DNA from: Bog-473 sp035534235
GTDB lineage: Bacteria > Actinomycetota > Acidimicrobiia > Acidimicrobiales > RAAP-2
Direction: 5' to 3'
DNA: 48,722 bases
NCBI GenBank assembly: GCA_035534235.1
Contig: DATLSH010000067.1
Coordinates: forward strand, 1-48,722
Positions within the stretch are counted from its first letter, which is position 1; each line of letters opens with the position of its first letter. The notes under the pieces were generated by a model, which saw only the letters and a program-made list of their open reading frames with translations, was not told the origin of the DNA and made no database searches. Positions 1-8,025 of this stretch are shown here, piece by piece. The translations under genes and the position numbers were made by a program.

Positions 1-933
1 GAGGTAGATGCGTTCGTAGTTGCAGGTGCGGAAGGCGGCCAGGGCCTCCGCCGCGTCCTCCTCCATGCCTACCTGGCCCGTGCGCAGGGTGGCCGAGACC
101 ACCCCGCCGATGAAGGCACCCAGCTGGGCGCTCCGGCGCTCCCCGCACAGCTCACGGACGGCGGGTGGGAGCTGGTGGGGCGCCACGATCCCGGCCAGGA
201 CGGCGTCCTCCCAGTCGTGGCAGACGTAGGCCACGCGGTCGGCCCAGCTGACCACCTCGCCCTCCGGGGTGGCCGGAGCCGGCCGGGACCAGCTGTGCTT
301 GGCGATGCCGTCAATGGTCTCCGCGCACAGGTTGAGAGGGGCCAGGGACACGTGTGCCCCCCACGGCGCGTGGTCGAAGCCGCCGGGCAGGAACGGGTCG
401 AGGGCGTCCTCGCTGGCGTGCCCCCCCGGTCCGTGGCCGCAATCGTGGCCGAGGGCAATGGCCTCGGCCAGGGCCACATTGAGCCGGCAGGTGCGCGCCA
501 TGGCGGTGGCCACCTGTGCCACCTCGAGCGCGTGGGTGAGACGGGTGCGCTGGTGGTCCGCGGGGAAGACGAACACCTGGGTCTTGCCGGCCAGGCGGCG
601 GAATGAGGTGGCGTGGAGGATCCGGTCCCGGTCCCGCTCGAAGCAGGTGCGCCATCCATCGGGTTCCTCGGGCCGGGCCCGGTCACCCGCACCCCGCGCC
701 CGGGTGGCTCCCGGGGCCAGGAGGGCGTCATCGTTCCCCTCACGTTCCACCCGCCCCAGGGGAACCCCCCAACCGGTGTCCCCGGCGTCCCCGGCCGGCC
801 CCCCCACGGGTGCCGGCCCGATGCGGGCGTACGAATCGGCGTGGGCCAGGCGGGCCGGACCGGAGTAGCCCGACATGGTGGAGGCCCAGCGGATGCTGCG
901 CTCCGTCCCCTTTCGTGCGGGCACCTCGCTCAT
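1..933 (-). CDS. dgt: dGTPase-like HD-domain phosphohydrolase (3' end outside window)
   Basis: Hydrolyses dGTP (or other dNTPs) to deoxynucleoside and triphosphate in the cytoplasm, balancing nucleotide pools. The reverse-strand frame from ATG at 933 reads without a stop to the window edge (311 codons seen; the usual family length is about 400, so the C-terminus is missing). Near residues 95-165 lie the N-terminal RDRDRILHATSFRRL, then RTRLTHALEVAQ and GHDCGHGPGGHASE, which supply the H...HD...H metal ligands of the HD superfamily; the commoner family form is GHDLGHTPFGHAGE. A roughly 85-residue variable extension precedes this core. It is divergent from the DUF3107 gene across 79 bp. Family assignment is firm; the preferred nucleotide cannot be read from sequence. 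Confidence 0.9.
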   Translation of the reverse strand, partial: MSEVPARKGTERSIRWASTMSGYSGPARLAHADSYARIGPAPVGGPAGDAGDTGWGVPLGRVEREGNDDALLAPGATRARGAGDRARPEEPDGWRTCFERDRDRILHATSFRRLAGKTQVFVFPADHQRTRLTHALEVAQVATAMARTCRLNVALAEAIALGHDCGHGPGGHASEDALDPFLPGGFDHAPWGAHVSLAPLNLCAETIDGIAKHSWSRPAPATPEGEVVSWADRVAYVCHDWEDAVLAGIVAPHQLPPAVRELCGERRSAQLGAFIGGVVSATLRTGQVGMEEDAAEALAAFRTCNYERIYL

Positions 934-1012
934 GTCGTGCAGTCTGTCCCATGGCTGTAACGTCCAAGGGGCCGCAGGCCCACCCGTGGGCTGACGAGAG
1001 GAGTGACACCAG

Positions 1013-1249
1013 GTGGACGTGCGTATCGGCATCACCCAGAATCCCAAGGAGATTGAGGTGGACATGGCCGATGACGTCGACAGCGACAAGATGGTGGCCG
1101 ACATTGAGAAGCTTCTCAAGGTCGGTGACGGTGTCCTGTGGCTGACCGACAAGAAGGGCCGGCGGGTCGGGGTCCCGGTGGCCAAGGTGGCCTATGTGGA
1201 GGTGGGGGCACCAGCCTCCGACCGCCGCTTCGGGTTCGGCGCACCCTAA
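1013..1249 (+). CDS. DUF3107 family small protein
   Basis: A 78-residue acidic protein of the actinobacterial DUF3107 family (M. tuberculosis Rv3208A/TB9.4 type). It begins MDVRIGITQNPKEIEVDM from a GTG start, preceded by GAGAGGAG about 10 bp upstream. No signal peptide, membrane segment or catalytic motif is visible, and no biochemical function is established for the family. It ends 37 bp before the first ArsA-like ATPase and probably shares its transcript. The short length matches the family, so it looks intact. Confidence 0.85.
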   Translation: MDVRIGITQNPKEIEVDMADDVDSDKMVADIEKLLKVGDGVLWLTDKKGRRVGVPVAKVAYVEVGAPASDRRFGFGAP

Positions 1250-1286
1250 GGGCGCGCGTGGGGCGGCCGGGGTTCGGAAGGCAGCG

Positions 1287-2246
1287 GTGACCGCGGCGCC
1301 GCCCGACCTCCTGCAGCTGAAGTTGCTCTTCGTCACCGGCAAGGGTGGCGTGGGCAAGACGACGGTGGCGGCCGCCCTGGCCCAGCTGGCCGCCGAGCAC
1401 GGCAAGCGGGTGTTGGTCTGCGAAGTCGACGCCAAGGGCGACCTCTCCTCCCTCTTTGAGGCCCCGCCCACCGACTTCACGCCCCGCGAGGTGTCCCCGG
1501 GGATCTGGTCCATGTCCATGGACACCGAGGCCTCACTGCGCGAGTACCTGAAACTCCACCTGCGCATCCCGGTGGTGGGCCGCATCGGACCGCTGGCCAA
1601 GGCGTTCGACTTCGTGGCCACGGCGGCGCCCGGCGTGCGCGAGATCCTCACCGTGGGCAAGCTCTGCTGGGAGGTACGCGAGCGTCACTACGACCTGGTG
1701 GTGGTCGACGCCCCGGCCAGCGGGCACATCGTCGGCCAACTGGCGGCGCCCCAGGCCATCAACGACCTGGTCAAGGTGGGGCTGATCCGCGGCCAGACCG
1801 ACTGGATGCTGCAGATCCTCTCCGACCACCAACAGACGGGACTGGTGGCCGTGACCACGCCCGAGGAGATGCCGGTCTCCGAGACGCTGGAGCTGACCCA
1901 GCGGGTGCGCGACGAGACGACGGTGCGCATGTCGGCCGTCGTGGTCAACCGCGTCCTGCCCGAGCTCTTCGGCCAGCGCGAGGAGGAGATCTTCGAGCAG
2001 CTGCGCCTCCCTGATGCCGAATCCGTGCTGTCTGCCCGGGCCGGGGGTGCGGTGGCACCGGTCCTCGAAGCCGCCCGCCTCGCCGTCACCATGCGCCGGA
2101 CCCGTTCGGTCCACCTGCAGCGCCTGCAGGCCGGCCTGCCCGAGGGTCTTCCGGTGCTGCTCCTGCCCTTCATGTTCTCGCGCAGCTTCGGCGTGCGCAC
2201 CACCCGCCAGGTGGCCCAGTCCCTCGGCGAGGAGCTGGGGCATTGA
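1287..2246 (+). CDS. ArsA/Get3-like anion-transporting ATPase, subunit 1
   Basis: SIMIBI-class P-loop ATPase of the ArsA/Get3 family. From the GTG at 1287 the product is 319 aa with Walker A GKGGVGKTTVA at about residue 18, a switch segment VVVDAPASGH, and a family-typical C-terminal domain. A longer in-frame extension to 1194 would overlap DUF3107 and is not conserved in style, so 1287 is chosen. The next gene is a second paralogue overlapping by 4 bp, the same arrangement as the M. tuberculosis Rv3679-Rv3680 pair, which forms a heterodimer. No arsenic genes are nearby, so a role in arsenite export is unlikely. Cytosolic, with an unknown client. Confidence 0.85.
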   Translation: MTAAPPDLLQLKLLFVTGKGGVGKTTVAAALAQLAAEHGKRVLVCEVDAKGDLSSLFEAPPTDFTPREVSPGIWSMSMDTEASLREYLKLHLRIPVVGRIGPLAKAFDFVATAAPGVREILTVGKLCWEVRERHYDLVVVDAPASGHIVGQLAAPQAINDLVKVGLIRGQTDWMLQILSDHQQTGLVAVTTPEEMPVSETLELTQRVRDETTVRMSAVVVNRVLPELFGQREEEIFEQLRLPDAESVLSARAGGAVAPVLEAARLAVTMRRTRSVHLQRLQAGLPEGLPVLLLPFMFSRSFGVRTTRQVAQSLGEELGH

Positions 2247-3409
2247 CGCCCCGCCGGCGGGCCGGGGATGTGCCCAAGACGGTGGCCCAGCTGCTCTCGG
2301 CCAAGGAGATCGTCATCGCCTGCGGCCCCGGGGGGGTGGGCAAGACCACCACGGCGGCGGCGGTGGCGGCCATGGCGGCGGCCGAGGAGGGGGGACGGAT
2401 CCTCGTCCTCACGGTCGATCCGGCGCGCCGCCTGGCCGACGCCCTGGGTCTGAAGGGGATCGGGAACGATGAGGTCCGCATCGCCGATGAGGTGTTCACG
2501 GGGGCCGGCGTCACCCCCAGGGGCGAGCTGTGGGCGGCCATGCTCGACACCAAGCAGAGTTGGGACGACCTCATCCGCATCCACGCGCCTGACGCGGCGA
2601 CGCGGGAGCAGATCCTGGCCAACCCGCTCTACCAGAACATCTCCGGGCGCTTCGTGCAGTCGCACGACTACATCGCCATGGAGCGGCTCTACGAGATCCA
2701 CTCCGAGGGCAAGTACGACCTCATCGTCGTCGACACGCCGCCCACCCGCAACGCCCTGGACTTCCTCGATGCGCCGCAGCGCCTGGCCGACTTCTTCTCC
2801 TCGCGCCTGTTGCGCTGGCTCATCGTGCCCTACCGGTCGCGCCTGGTGAACGTGGCGACCAAGCCCTTCTACCAGGTGGCCGACCGGATACTGGGCACCC
2901 AGTTCCTGGCCGATATCTCGGAATTCTTCATCCTCTTCCAGTCCATGCACGCCGGTTTCGTCGAGCGGGCCGACGCGGTCACCCGCCTGCTGTCGGACCG
3001 CCGGACCACGTTCATGGTCATCGCCACCCTGGAGGCCACACCCGTGCGGGAGGCCGAATTCTTCACGGCGGAGCTCACGGCGCGCCGTCTCCACCTGGGG
3101 GCGGTCGTGCTGAACAAGGTCCTGCCCGACTACCTGCGCAGCACCCAGACGGCCAAGCTGGCCCAGGCGATGAACGATCGGGCGGAGGAGATGGCCGAGG
3201 GGCTGAGCGAGGATCCGGCGCTGGCCGCCCGCGTGCTGGGCGAGGTGGCCGAGAGCTTCCTCAACTATGGGGTGGTGGCCCGGCGGGAGGCCGAGCAGCA
3301 GGCCGAGATGAGGGGCGCCCCGGACATTCTGGTGACCGTGCCCTTCTTCGACTCCGACATTTACGACATGGGCGGGCTTCTCCGCCTGGGTGCCCAGGTC
3401 TGGGAGTAG
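2243..3409 (+). CDS. ArsA/Get3-like anion-transporting ATPase, subunit 2
   Basis: Second ArsA/Get3-type ATPase, 388 aa from the TTG at 2243, which overlaps the preceding stop codon; a GTG at 2270 is an alternative. Walker A reads GPGGVGKTTT near residue 29, followed by LTVDPARRLADALGL (switch I/A-loop region of the family) and VVDTPPTRNALDFLDAP. The C-terminal half includes a hydrophobic, client-binding-like region. Translational coupling to subunit 1 supports a heterodimer, as in Rv3679-Rv3680. The pair probably handles an envelope or anionic substrate, but this is inference from the family only. Confidence 0.85.
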   Translation: MTPRRRAGDVPKTVAQLLSAKEIVIACGPGGVGKTTTAAAVAAMAAAEEGGRILVLTVDPARRLADALGLKGIGNDEVRIADEVFTGAGVTPRGELWAAMLDTKQSWDDLIRIHAPDAATREQILANPLYQNISGRFVQSHDYIAMERLYEIHSEGKYDLIVVDTPPTRNALDFLDAPQRLADFFSSRLLRWLIVPYRSRLVNVATKPFYQVADRILGTQFLADISEFFILFQSMHAGFVERADAVTRLLSDRRTTFMVIATLEATPVREAEFFTAELTARRLHLGAVVLNKVLPDYLRSTQTAKLAQAMNDRAEEMAEGLSEDPALAARVLGEVAESFLNYGVVARREAEQQAEMRGAPDILVTVPFFDSDIYDMGGLLRLGAQVWE

Positions 3410-3421
3410 GTGCGGGCGCGT

Positions 3422-3437
3422 ACCATGCATGCATGGT
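3422..3437. promoter_or_regulatory. 16-bp perfect palindrome
   Basis: ACCATGCATGCATGGT is identical to its own reverse complement. It sits in the 77-bp gap between the second ArsA-like ATPase and the PHP gene, about 50 bp before the latter's GTG. The shape suits a dimeric regulator's operator; no regulator gene is adjacent. It is too short and loop-free to be a good terminator. Confidence 0.35.
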
Positions 3438-3486
3438 CACCCTGATCCTCCGTCACGCCGGCTGAGACGGGCGCCCGCCCTCGCAC

Positions 3487-4404
3487 GTGCTCGACTACCA
3501 CCTCCACCTGTGGCCGCACAGCCAGAGCGAGACGCCGCTCGACCTGGAGCAGCTGGCGGCCTACTGCGCCCGGGCGCAGGCGGCCGGGGTGCGCGAACTG
3601 GCCCTGACCGAGCACCTCTTCCGCTTCCGCCAGGCCGACGCGCTGCTGGGGGGATTCTGGGCCGACGACCGGGTGTCCCCGGCGCTGCAAACGTCCATGG
3701 CTGACTACTGGGGGTTCCACGCCACGGCCGACCTCGACAAGTACGTGGCCTGCGCGCAGGAGGCCAGGGACGCCGGGCTCCCCGTCGTCATCGGGCTCGA
3801 GGTGGACTACTACGAGGGCCGCATGGACGACGTGGCGGACCTGCTGGCCGGCTACCCCTTCGACGTGCTGCTGGGCTCGGTGCACTGGCTGGGGGCCTGG
3901 CGCTTCGACGATCTGGACGACCCTGTCTCCATGGGGGAGTGGTCGGCCCGCCAGGTCGACGCTTGCTGGGACACCTACACCGGTGCGCTGGAGGAGCTGG
4001 CGGCCTCGGGCGCCTGCGACGTCCTGGCCCACCCCGACCTGATAAAGGTGGCGGGCCACCGCCCCGAGGCGCCGGCGGAATGGTGGGACCGCATGGCCGA
4101 GGCGGCGGTGGCGGCGGGCATGGCGGCCGAGGTCTCCTCCGCCGGGTGGCGCAAGCCGGCGAACGAGCAGTACCCGGCGGTCGGGCTGCTGGAGCGCCTG
4201 GCCGCCCGGGGCGTGCCACTGACCACGGCCTCGGACGCCCACCGGGTGGACCACGTGGCCGACCACGCCGCCGCGCTCCACGCGCTGTTGAGCGCGGTCG
4301 GGGTCACCTCCCTGCAGGGTTACCGGTCCCGGGCCGCCCACTCCGTCCCCCTCGGACCGCCACCGCCCGCACCGGGAGCGCCCGCACCGGGAGCGGAGGC
4401 CTAG
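3487..4404 (+). CDS. PHP-domain phosphoesterase (histidinol-phosphatase type)
   Basis: 305 aa from GTG. The PHP metal ligands appear in order: DYHLHLW (residues 3-9), TEHLFRF, GLEVDYYEG, GSVHWLG, LAHPDLIK and SDAHRVDHV, which together form the tri-metal site of HisK-type histidinol-phosphate phosphatases. It could make histidinol in histidine synthesis, but no his genes are nearby and many PHP proteins hydrolyse other phosphoesters. The C-terminal tail (about 30 residues, PPPPAPGAPAPG) is low-complexity. The stop is 1 bp before the pdtaS GTG, so the two are probably co-transcribed. Confidence 0.85.
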   Translation: MLDYHLHLWPHSQSETPLDLEQLAAYCARAQAAGVRELALTEHLFRFRQADALLGGFWADDRVSPALQTSMADYWGFHATADLDKYVACAQEARDAGLPVVIGLEVDYYEGRMDDVADLLAGYPFDVLLGSVHWLGAWRFDDLDDPVSMGEWSARQVDACWDTYTGALEELAASGACDVLAHPDLIKVAGHRPEAPAEWWDRMAEAAVAAGMAAEVSSAGWRKPANEQYPAVGLLERLAARGVPLTTASDAHRVDHVADHAAALHALLSAVGVTSLQGYRSRAAHSVPLGPPPPAPGAPAPGAEA

Positions 4405-4405
4405 C

Positions 4406-5950
4406 GTGCCCACCCCGGCCGAGTTGGCGCTGTCCCACACCTCCCTGGAGCCCGGCGAGCTGGGTCACCTGCAGCGGCTGCTCGGCAGCTGGAGCGTGCT
4501 GGCCGACCTCTCCTTCTCCGATCTCCTCCTGCTGGTGCCGGTGCGCGCTCCCGAAGGCGAGGAGGCGCCCGCCGATCCCGAACTGGTGGTGTTGGGCCAG
4601 ATGCGCCCGAACAACCGGCCCACCCTGGTGGACCAGGACCTGGTGGGGACCACGGTCAACGAGTCCCAGTGGGCCCTGGCCGCCACGTGTCTGCACGGCG
4701 GCGAGATCGTGCGGGGCAACATCCACCACCCGATCCTCGGCGAGCAGGTGCCGGTGGAGAACATCCCGGTCCGCTTCGACGGCCGACTCATCGCCGTCCT
4801 GCTCCGGGTCTCCCTGGCCCCGCTGAAGGGCCCGACGAGCATGTACGAGCGGACCTACCTCGATGTCTTCGAGCGCCTGGCCGACATGGTGGCCCAGTCG
4901 GCCTTCCCGTTCCCGGACGAGGACATCGGCACCGAGGAGGCGCCCCGGGTCGGCGATGGCGTGGTGGTGGTCGACGCCGACGGCCGGGTGGAGTTCGCCT
5001 CGCCCAATGCCATGAACGCGTTCCACCGCATGGGGATCTACGCCCAACCCGAGGGCCGGCGCTTCGGTGACCTTGACATTGAGGAGACGGCGGTGGAGTG
5101 GGCCCTGGCCACCGGCCGCCCCGTGGTCGAGGAGGTGGAGCGCCGCCCCGATGTCATGGTGCTGGTCCACTGCATCCCCCTGCTCTCCCACGGCGTGGTC
5201 ACGGGCGCCATGATCCTGCTGCGCGACGTCACCGACGTGCGCCGCCTGGACCGCCTGCTGCTGTCCAAGGACGCCGCCATCCGCGAGGTGCACCACCGGG
5301 TCAAGAACAATTTGCAGACGATCTCGTCCCTGCTCAGCCTGCAGGCCCGGCGGGTGGGCGACCGGGCCGCCCGGGTGGCCCTGCACGAGGCCGAGCGCCG
5401 GGTGCGCTCCATCGCCCTGGTCCACGAGATCCTCTCGCGCGACCCGAGCGACCAGGTGCCCTTCGCAGAAATTGTGGTGTCCCTGGTGCAGATGGCCGAG
5501 GATTCCGTGGTGTCGTCCCAACCCATTGTGATCTCGACCACCGGCGACCTGGGCGACGTCACCGCCGACGTGGCCACGCCGCTGGCGGTCACGGTGGCCG
5601 AGCTTCTGCAGAACGCGGTGGAGCACGCCTTCGACCCCGAAGCGGCGGGTGGCCAGGATGATGCGGCCGGGCTGGAGGGCGCCGGTGGAGCGGCCGGCTA
5701 CGCGCCCGTCGGCCACGTCGACGTGACCATGGCCAACGACGGGGAGGAGCTGGTGGTTTCGGTGCGCGACGACGGGCGAGGGCTGCCCGAGGGCTTCGAC
5801 ATCGAGCGCACGACCAGCCTCGGCCTCTCCATCGTGCGCGACCTGGTGGTCAGCCAACTGGAGGGTCAGATCGCCATGGAGGCGGTACCCCCAGCCGAGG
5901 GCGGCGGCACGCGTGCGGTGGTCACCGTCCCGGTGCGGGCGCCGCGCTGA
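4406..5950 (+). CDS. pdtaS: PdtaS-type cytosolic sensor histidine kinase
   Basis: 514 aa, no membrane segment. Order of parts: N-terminal GAF-like H_kinase_N domain (about 5-165), PAS domain (about 185-280), HisKA_2 phosphoacceptor box EVHHRVKNNLQT (His296/297), and an HATPase domain with N box ELLQNAVEHAF and G-box DDGRGLPEGF. This is the architecture of M. tuberculosis PdtaS (Rv3220c), which phosphorylates the ANTAR antiterminator PdtaR; no ANTAR regulator is encoded here. It is convergent with a WhiB1-like gene, as in M. tuberculosis (Rv3220c/Rv3219). An insert of about 25 residues (AAGGQDDAAGLEGAGGAA) splits the N and G boxes. GTG start, immediately after the PHP stop. Confidence 0.88.
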   Translation: MPTPAELALSHTSLEPGELGHLQRLLGSWSVLADLSFSDLLLLVPVRAPEGEEAPADPELVVLGQMRPNNRPTLVDQDLVGTTVNESQWALAATCLHGGEIVRGNIHHPILGEQVPVENIPVRFDGRLIAVLLRVSLAPLKGPTSMYERTYLDVFERLADMVAQSAFPFPDEDIGTEEAPRVGDGVVVVDADGRVEFASPNAMNAFHRMGIYAQPEGRRFGDLDIEETAVEWALATGRPVVEEVERRPDVMVLVHCIPLLSHGVVTGAMILLRDVTDVRRLDRLLLSKDAAIREVHHRVKNNLQTISSLLSLQARRVGDRAARVALHEAERRVRSIALVHEILSRDPSDQVPFAEIVVSLVQMAEDSVVSSQPIVISTTGDLGDVTADVATPLAVTVAELLQNAVEHAFDPEAAGGQDDAAGLEGAGGAAGYAPVGHVDVTMANDGEELVVSVRDDGRGLPEGFDIERTTSLGLSIVRDLVVSQLEGQIAMEAVPPAEGGGTRAVVTVPVRAPR

Positions 5951-5993
5951 GATGGTTCCGGAGGAGCCGGGACCGGTGGGTGCAGCCGGTGGA

Positions 5994-6290
5994 TCAGAAG
6001 GAGCGCTGTGACCGGCGGGCGGCCAGCCACGCCTTGCGCAGCTTGCGGCGCTCCTCCTCGGAGGTACCGCCCCATACCCCGGATTCCTGATTGGTGGCCA
6101 GCGCGAAGTCAAGGCAGGGCTCGAGTGCCTCGCAGGAGCGGCACACGCCCTTGGCGGCATCGATCTGGTCGACGGCCGGCCCCGTGGTGCCGACGGGGAA
6201 GAACAGGTCGGGCTCGGTGTTCCGACATGCCGCCGCCCGGCGCCAGTCGTCGGCGTCCCAATCCACTGTCCGGTTCCACATGAGCGCCAT
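5994..6290 (-). CDS. whiB1: WhiB1-like iron-sulfur transcription factor
   Basis: 98 aa. Four cysteines suited to a NO-sensitive [4Fe-4S] cluster: one in RRAAACRNTEPDLFFPVG, two in VCRSCEALEPC and its last Cys, followed by the beta-turn GVWGG and a basic DNA-binding tail (EEERRKLRKAWLAARR). LFFPVG and the adjacent convergent pdtaS match M. tuberculosis WhiB1 (Rv3219). I chose ATG at 6290 because GGAGG lies 9 bp upstream; GTG at 6296 is only 3 bp from that site, and downstream starts at 6281 or the GTG of VDWDADD are possible. A consensus CRP-type site lies upstream. Confidence 0.88.
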   Translation of the reverse strand: MALMWNRTVDWDADDWRRAAACRNTEPDLFFPVGTTGPAVDQIDAAKGVCRSCEALEPCLDFALATNQESGVWGGTSEEERRKLRKAWLAARRSQRSF

Positions 6291-6315
6291 CGACACCAGC
6301 CTCCAACCACTGATT

Positions 6316-6331
6316 TGTGATCCTTTTCACA
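6316..6331. promoter_or_regulatory. CRP-type binding site upstream of whiB1
   Basis: TGTGATCCTTTTCACA matches TGTGA-N6-TCACA exactly. Its centre is about 33 bp upstream of the chosen whiB1 ATG. In M. tuberculosis whiB1 is a known target of the cAMP receptor protein Rv3676, so the site has a precedent. Here it is nearer to the start codon than in M. tuberculosis, so repression or a very short leader is possible. GDPD, on the other side, starts 143 bp away. Confidence 0.7.
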
Positions 6332-6473
6332 TGAGGGGTCCCAGAGAGGTTCCCGCTGGTGAGAAGGGATTGACGGGTAGAGGGTAATGGGTTGTGGGGA
6401 CGCTGGCAAGCAGTTCGGTGAAATTTCTGGACGGGAGGGCAACGGTGGGTGACGGAGCGGGGAGGAACCGCCG

Positions 6474-7166
6474 GTGACCGCGGTCATCGCCCATCGGGGT
6501 TGCAGCGAAGGGTTCGTGGAGAACACCCTGGAAGCCTTCGGCGAGGCCAGGCGCCTGGGGGCGGACGGCGTGGAGCTCGATGTCCGCCTCACGGCCGATG
6601 GCGCCCTGGCGGTCCACCACGACGGCGTCATCCCCGGCCAGGGCCCCGTGTCCGCTTTGGAGGTGCGTGACCTGCCGCCCCACGTGCCCCTGTTGGGCGA
6701 TGCCCTCGGCGTGTGCGAGGGCATGGTGGTCAACGTCGAGATCAAGAACGCCCCGGCGGACCCCGGCCATGACCCCACCGAGGCGGTGGCCGCCCTGACC
6801 GCCGCCTGCATCGGTGAGGCGGGCTGGACCGAGCGGGTCCTCGTCTCCTCGTTCCAGATAGGCACCCTGCGTGCGGTCCAGGTGGCCGACAGCCGCCTGG
6901 CCCTGGGCGCCCTGTGGCCGGTCCTGGCCGAAGCCAAGGGCGCGCTGGCGCTCGCGGTCGATGCCGGCTTCCGGGCCGTCCATCCCTTCGTGACCACGGT
7001 GACCCCGGACCTGGTGGCGCGGGCGCACGGCGCCGGCCTGGCCGTCAACGTGTGGACGGTCAATGCCCCCGGCGATCTGGCCCGGTGCATCGGGCTCGGG
7101 GTGGATGCCGTCATCACCGACCGCCTCTCCGAGGCCATGGAGGCCGCCCGGCCTGAAGGAGCCTGA
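6474..7166 (+). CDS. Glycerophosphodiester phosphodiesterase (GDPD family)
   Basis: Hydrolyses glycerophosphodiesters from phospholipid turnover to glycerol-3-phosphate and an alcohol. 230 aa from GTG with GGAGG 8 bp upstream. Motifs: IAHRGCSEGFVENT (catalytic first His), GVELDVRLTADG (metal ligands), VHHDG (second catalytic His) and VNVEIKN, then TIM-barrel strands to NVWTVN and DAVITDR. No signal peptide, so cytoplasmic. The length suits the short bacterial GDPDs. It is followed by an 81-bp gap and etfB. Confidence 0.88.
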   Translation: MTAVIAHRGCSEGFVENTLEAFGEARRLGADGVELDVRLTADGALAVHHDGVIPGQGPVSALEVRDLPPHVPLLGDALGVCEGMVVNVEIKNAPADPGHDPTEAVAALTAACIGEAGWTERVLVSSFQIGTLRAVQVADSRLALGALWPVLAEAKGALALAVDAGFRAVHPFVTTVTPDLVARAHGAGLAVNVWTVNAPGDLARCIGLGVDAVITDRLSEAMEAARPEGA

Positions 7167-7247
7167 ACGGGTCGCGGTGCAGGGCAAACAGGCCGGTCAC
7201 CGGGCCGAATGGCGGTTGACCACTCCTGTCGTCAAAGATGAACGGCC

Positions 7248-8024
7248 ATGAACGTCGTCGTCTGTGTCAAGCAGATCCCCGATCCGGCCGCCCCGGGCGC
7301 CCTGAATCCGGAGACCAATACCCTCAACCGGTCCGGCAAGCTCATCATGGATGACTCGGACAACTACGGCGTCGAGATGGCGCTGCAGCTGGCCGGAGGT
7401 GAGGGGGACGAGGTGACCCTGGTCTCCATGGCACCGGGAGGGGAGACATCGGGCCTGCGCACCGGCCTGGCCATGGGAGCGGCCCGGGCCATCCTGATCA
7501 GCGACGATGCGCTGGCCGGCAGCGATGCCCTGGGGACGGCCAAGGTTCTTGCCGCCGCCATCAAGCGCGCCAACCCCGACCTCGTCGTCATGGCCACCGA
7601 GTCGACCGACGGCTACACCGGCACCCTTCCGGTGCAGGTGGCCGAGCTCCTGGGCCTGCCCTCAGTGACCTTCGCCAAGGCGATCGCCATCGACGGAGGC
7701 AACGTCAAGGTGGAGCGCCAGACCGAAGCGGGCTTCGACGAGGTCGTGTGTCCGATGCCGGCGGTGGTCACGGTGACCGCCGGTGTGGTCGAGCCGCGCT
7801 ATCCCTCGTTCAAGGGGATCATGGCGGCCAAGTCCAAGCCGGTGGACAACCTCACCGTCGCCGACCTCGGGCTCGATGCTTCACAGGTCGGCGTGGCCGG
7901 CAGCGGGCAGGAGATCACCGACGTCTCGGAGTCCGAGGCGCGTGGCTCCGGGGAGATCGTGGAGGACGAAGGGGACGGCGCCCAGCGCGTCGTGGCCTTC
8001 CTTGAGCAGCTGAAGGTGATCTGA
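7248..8024 (+). CDS. etfB: Electron transfer flavoprotein beta subunit
   Basis: 258 aa. Starts MNVVVCVKQIPDP, the hallmark N-terminus of EtfB, and carries the family's AMP-binding region (about residues 60-130, ATESTDGYTGTLPVQ). With EtfA it passes electrons from acyl-CoA and related dehydrogenases to the quinone pool. The stop is followed one base later by the etfA ATG (TGAGATG), so the two are co-translated. A TTGACC box at 7216-7221 lies just upstream, but a convincing -10 partner is not visible. Confidence 0.93.
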   Translation: MNVVVCVKQIPDPAAPGALNPETNTLNRSGKLIMDDSDNYGVEMALQLAGGEGDEVTLVSMAPGGETSGLRTGLAMGAARAILISDDALAGSDALGTAKVLAAAIKRANPDLVVMATESTDGYTGTLPVQVAELLGLPSVTFAKAIAIDGGNVKVERQTEAGFDEVVCPMPAVVTVTAGVVEPRYPSFKGIMAAKSKPVDNLTVADLGLDASQVGVAGSGQEITDVSESEARGSGEIVEDEGDGAQRVVAFLEQLKVI

Positions 8025-8025
8025 G

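Noticed and set aside
1287..3409. Arsenite efflux operon
   Set aside because: No ArsB, ArsR, ArsC or ArsD nearby; the paired arrangement fits the non-arsenic Rv3679-Rv3680 type.
1688..3430. A 580-codon reverse-strand frame over the ArsA-like pair
   Set aside because: Same GC-driven shadow effect; the forward strand has intact P-loop ATPases.
4304..7138. A 944-codon open frame on the reverse strand
   Set aside because: It lies antisense to the PHP, pdtaS and GDPD genes and across whiB1. High GC at third positions removes stop codons from the opposite strand; its product has low-complexity composition with no recognisable domain.
7192..7202. CCGGTCACCGG mini-palindrome before etfB
   Set aside because: Only 5-bp GC-rich arms, expected by chance at this composition.
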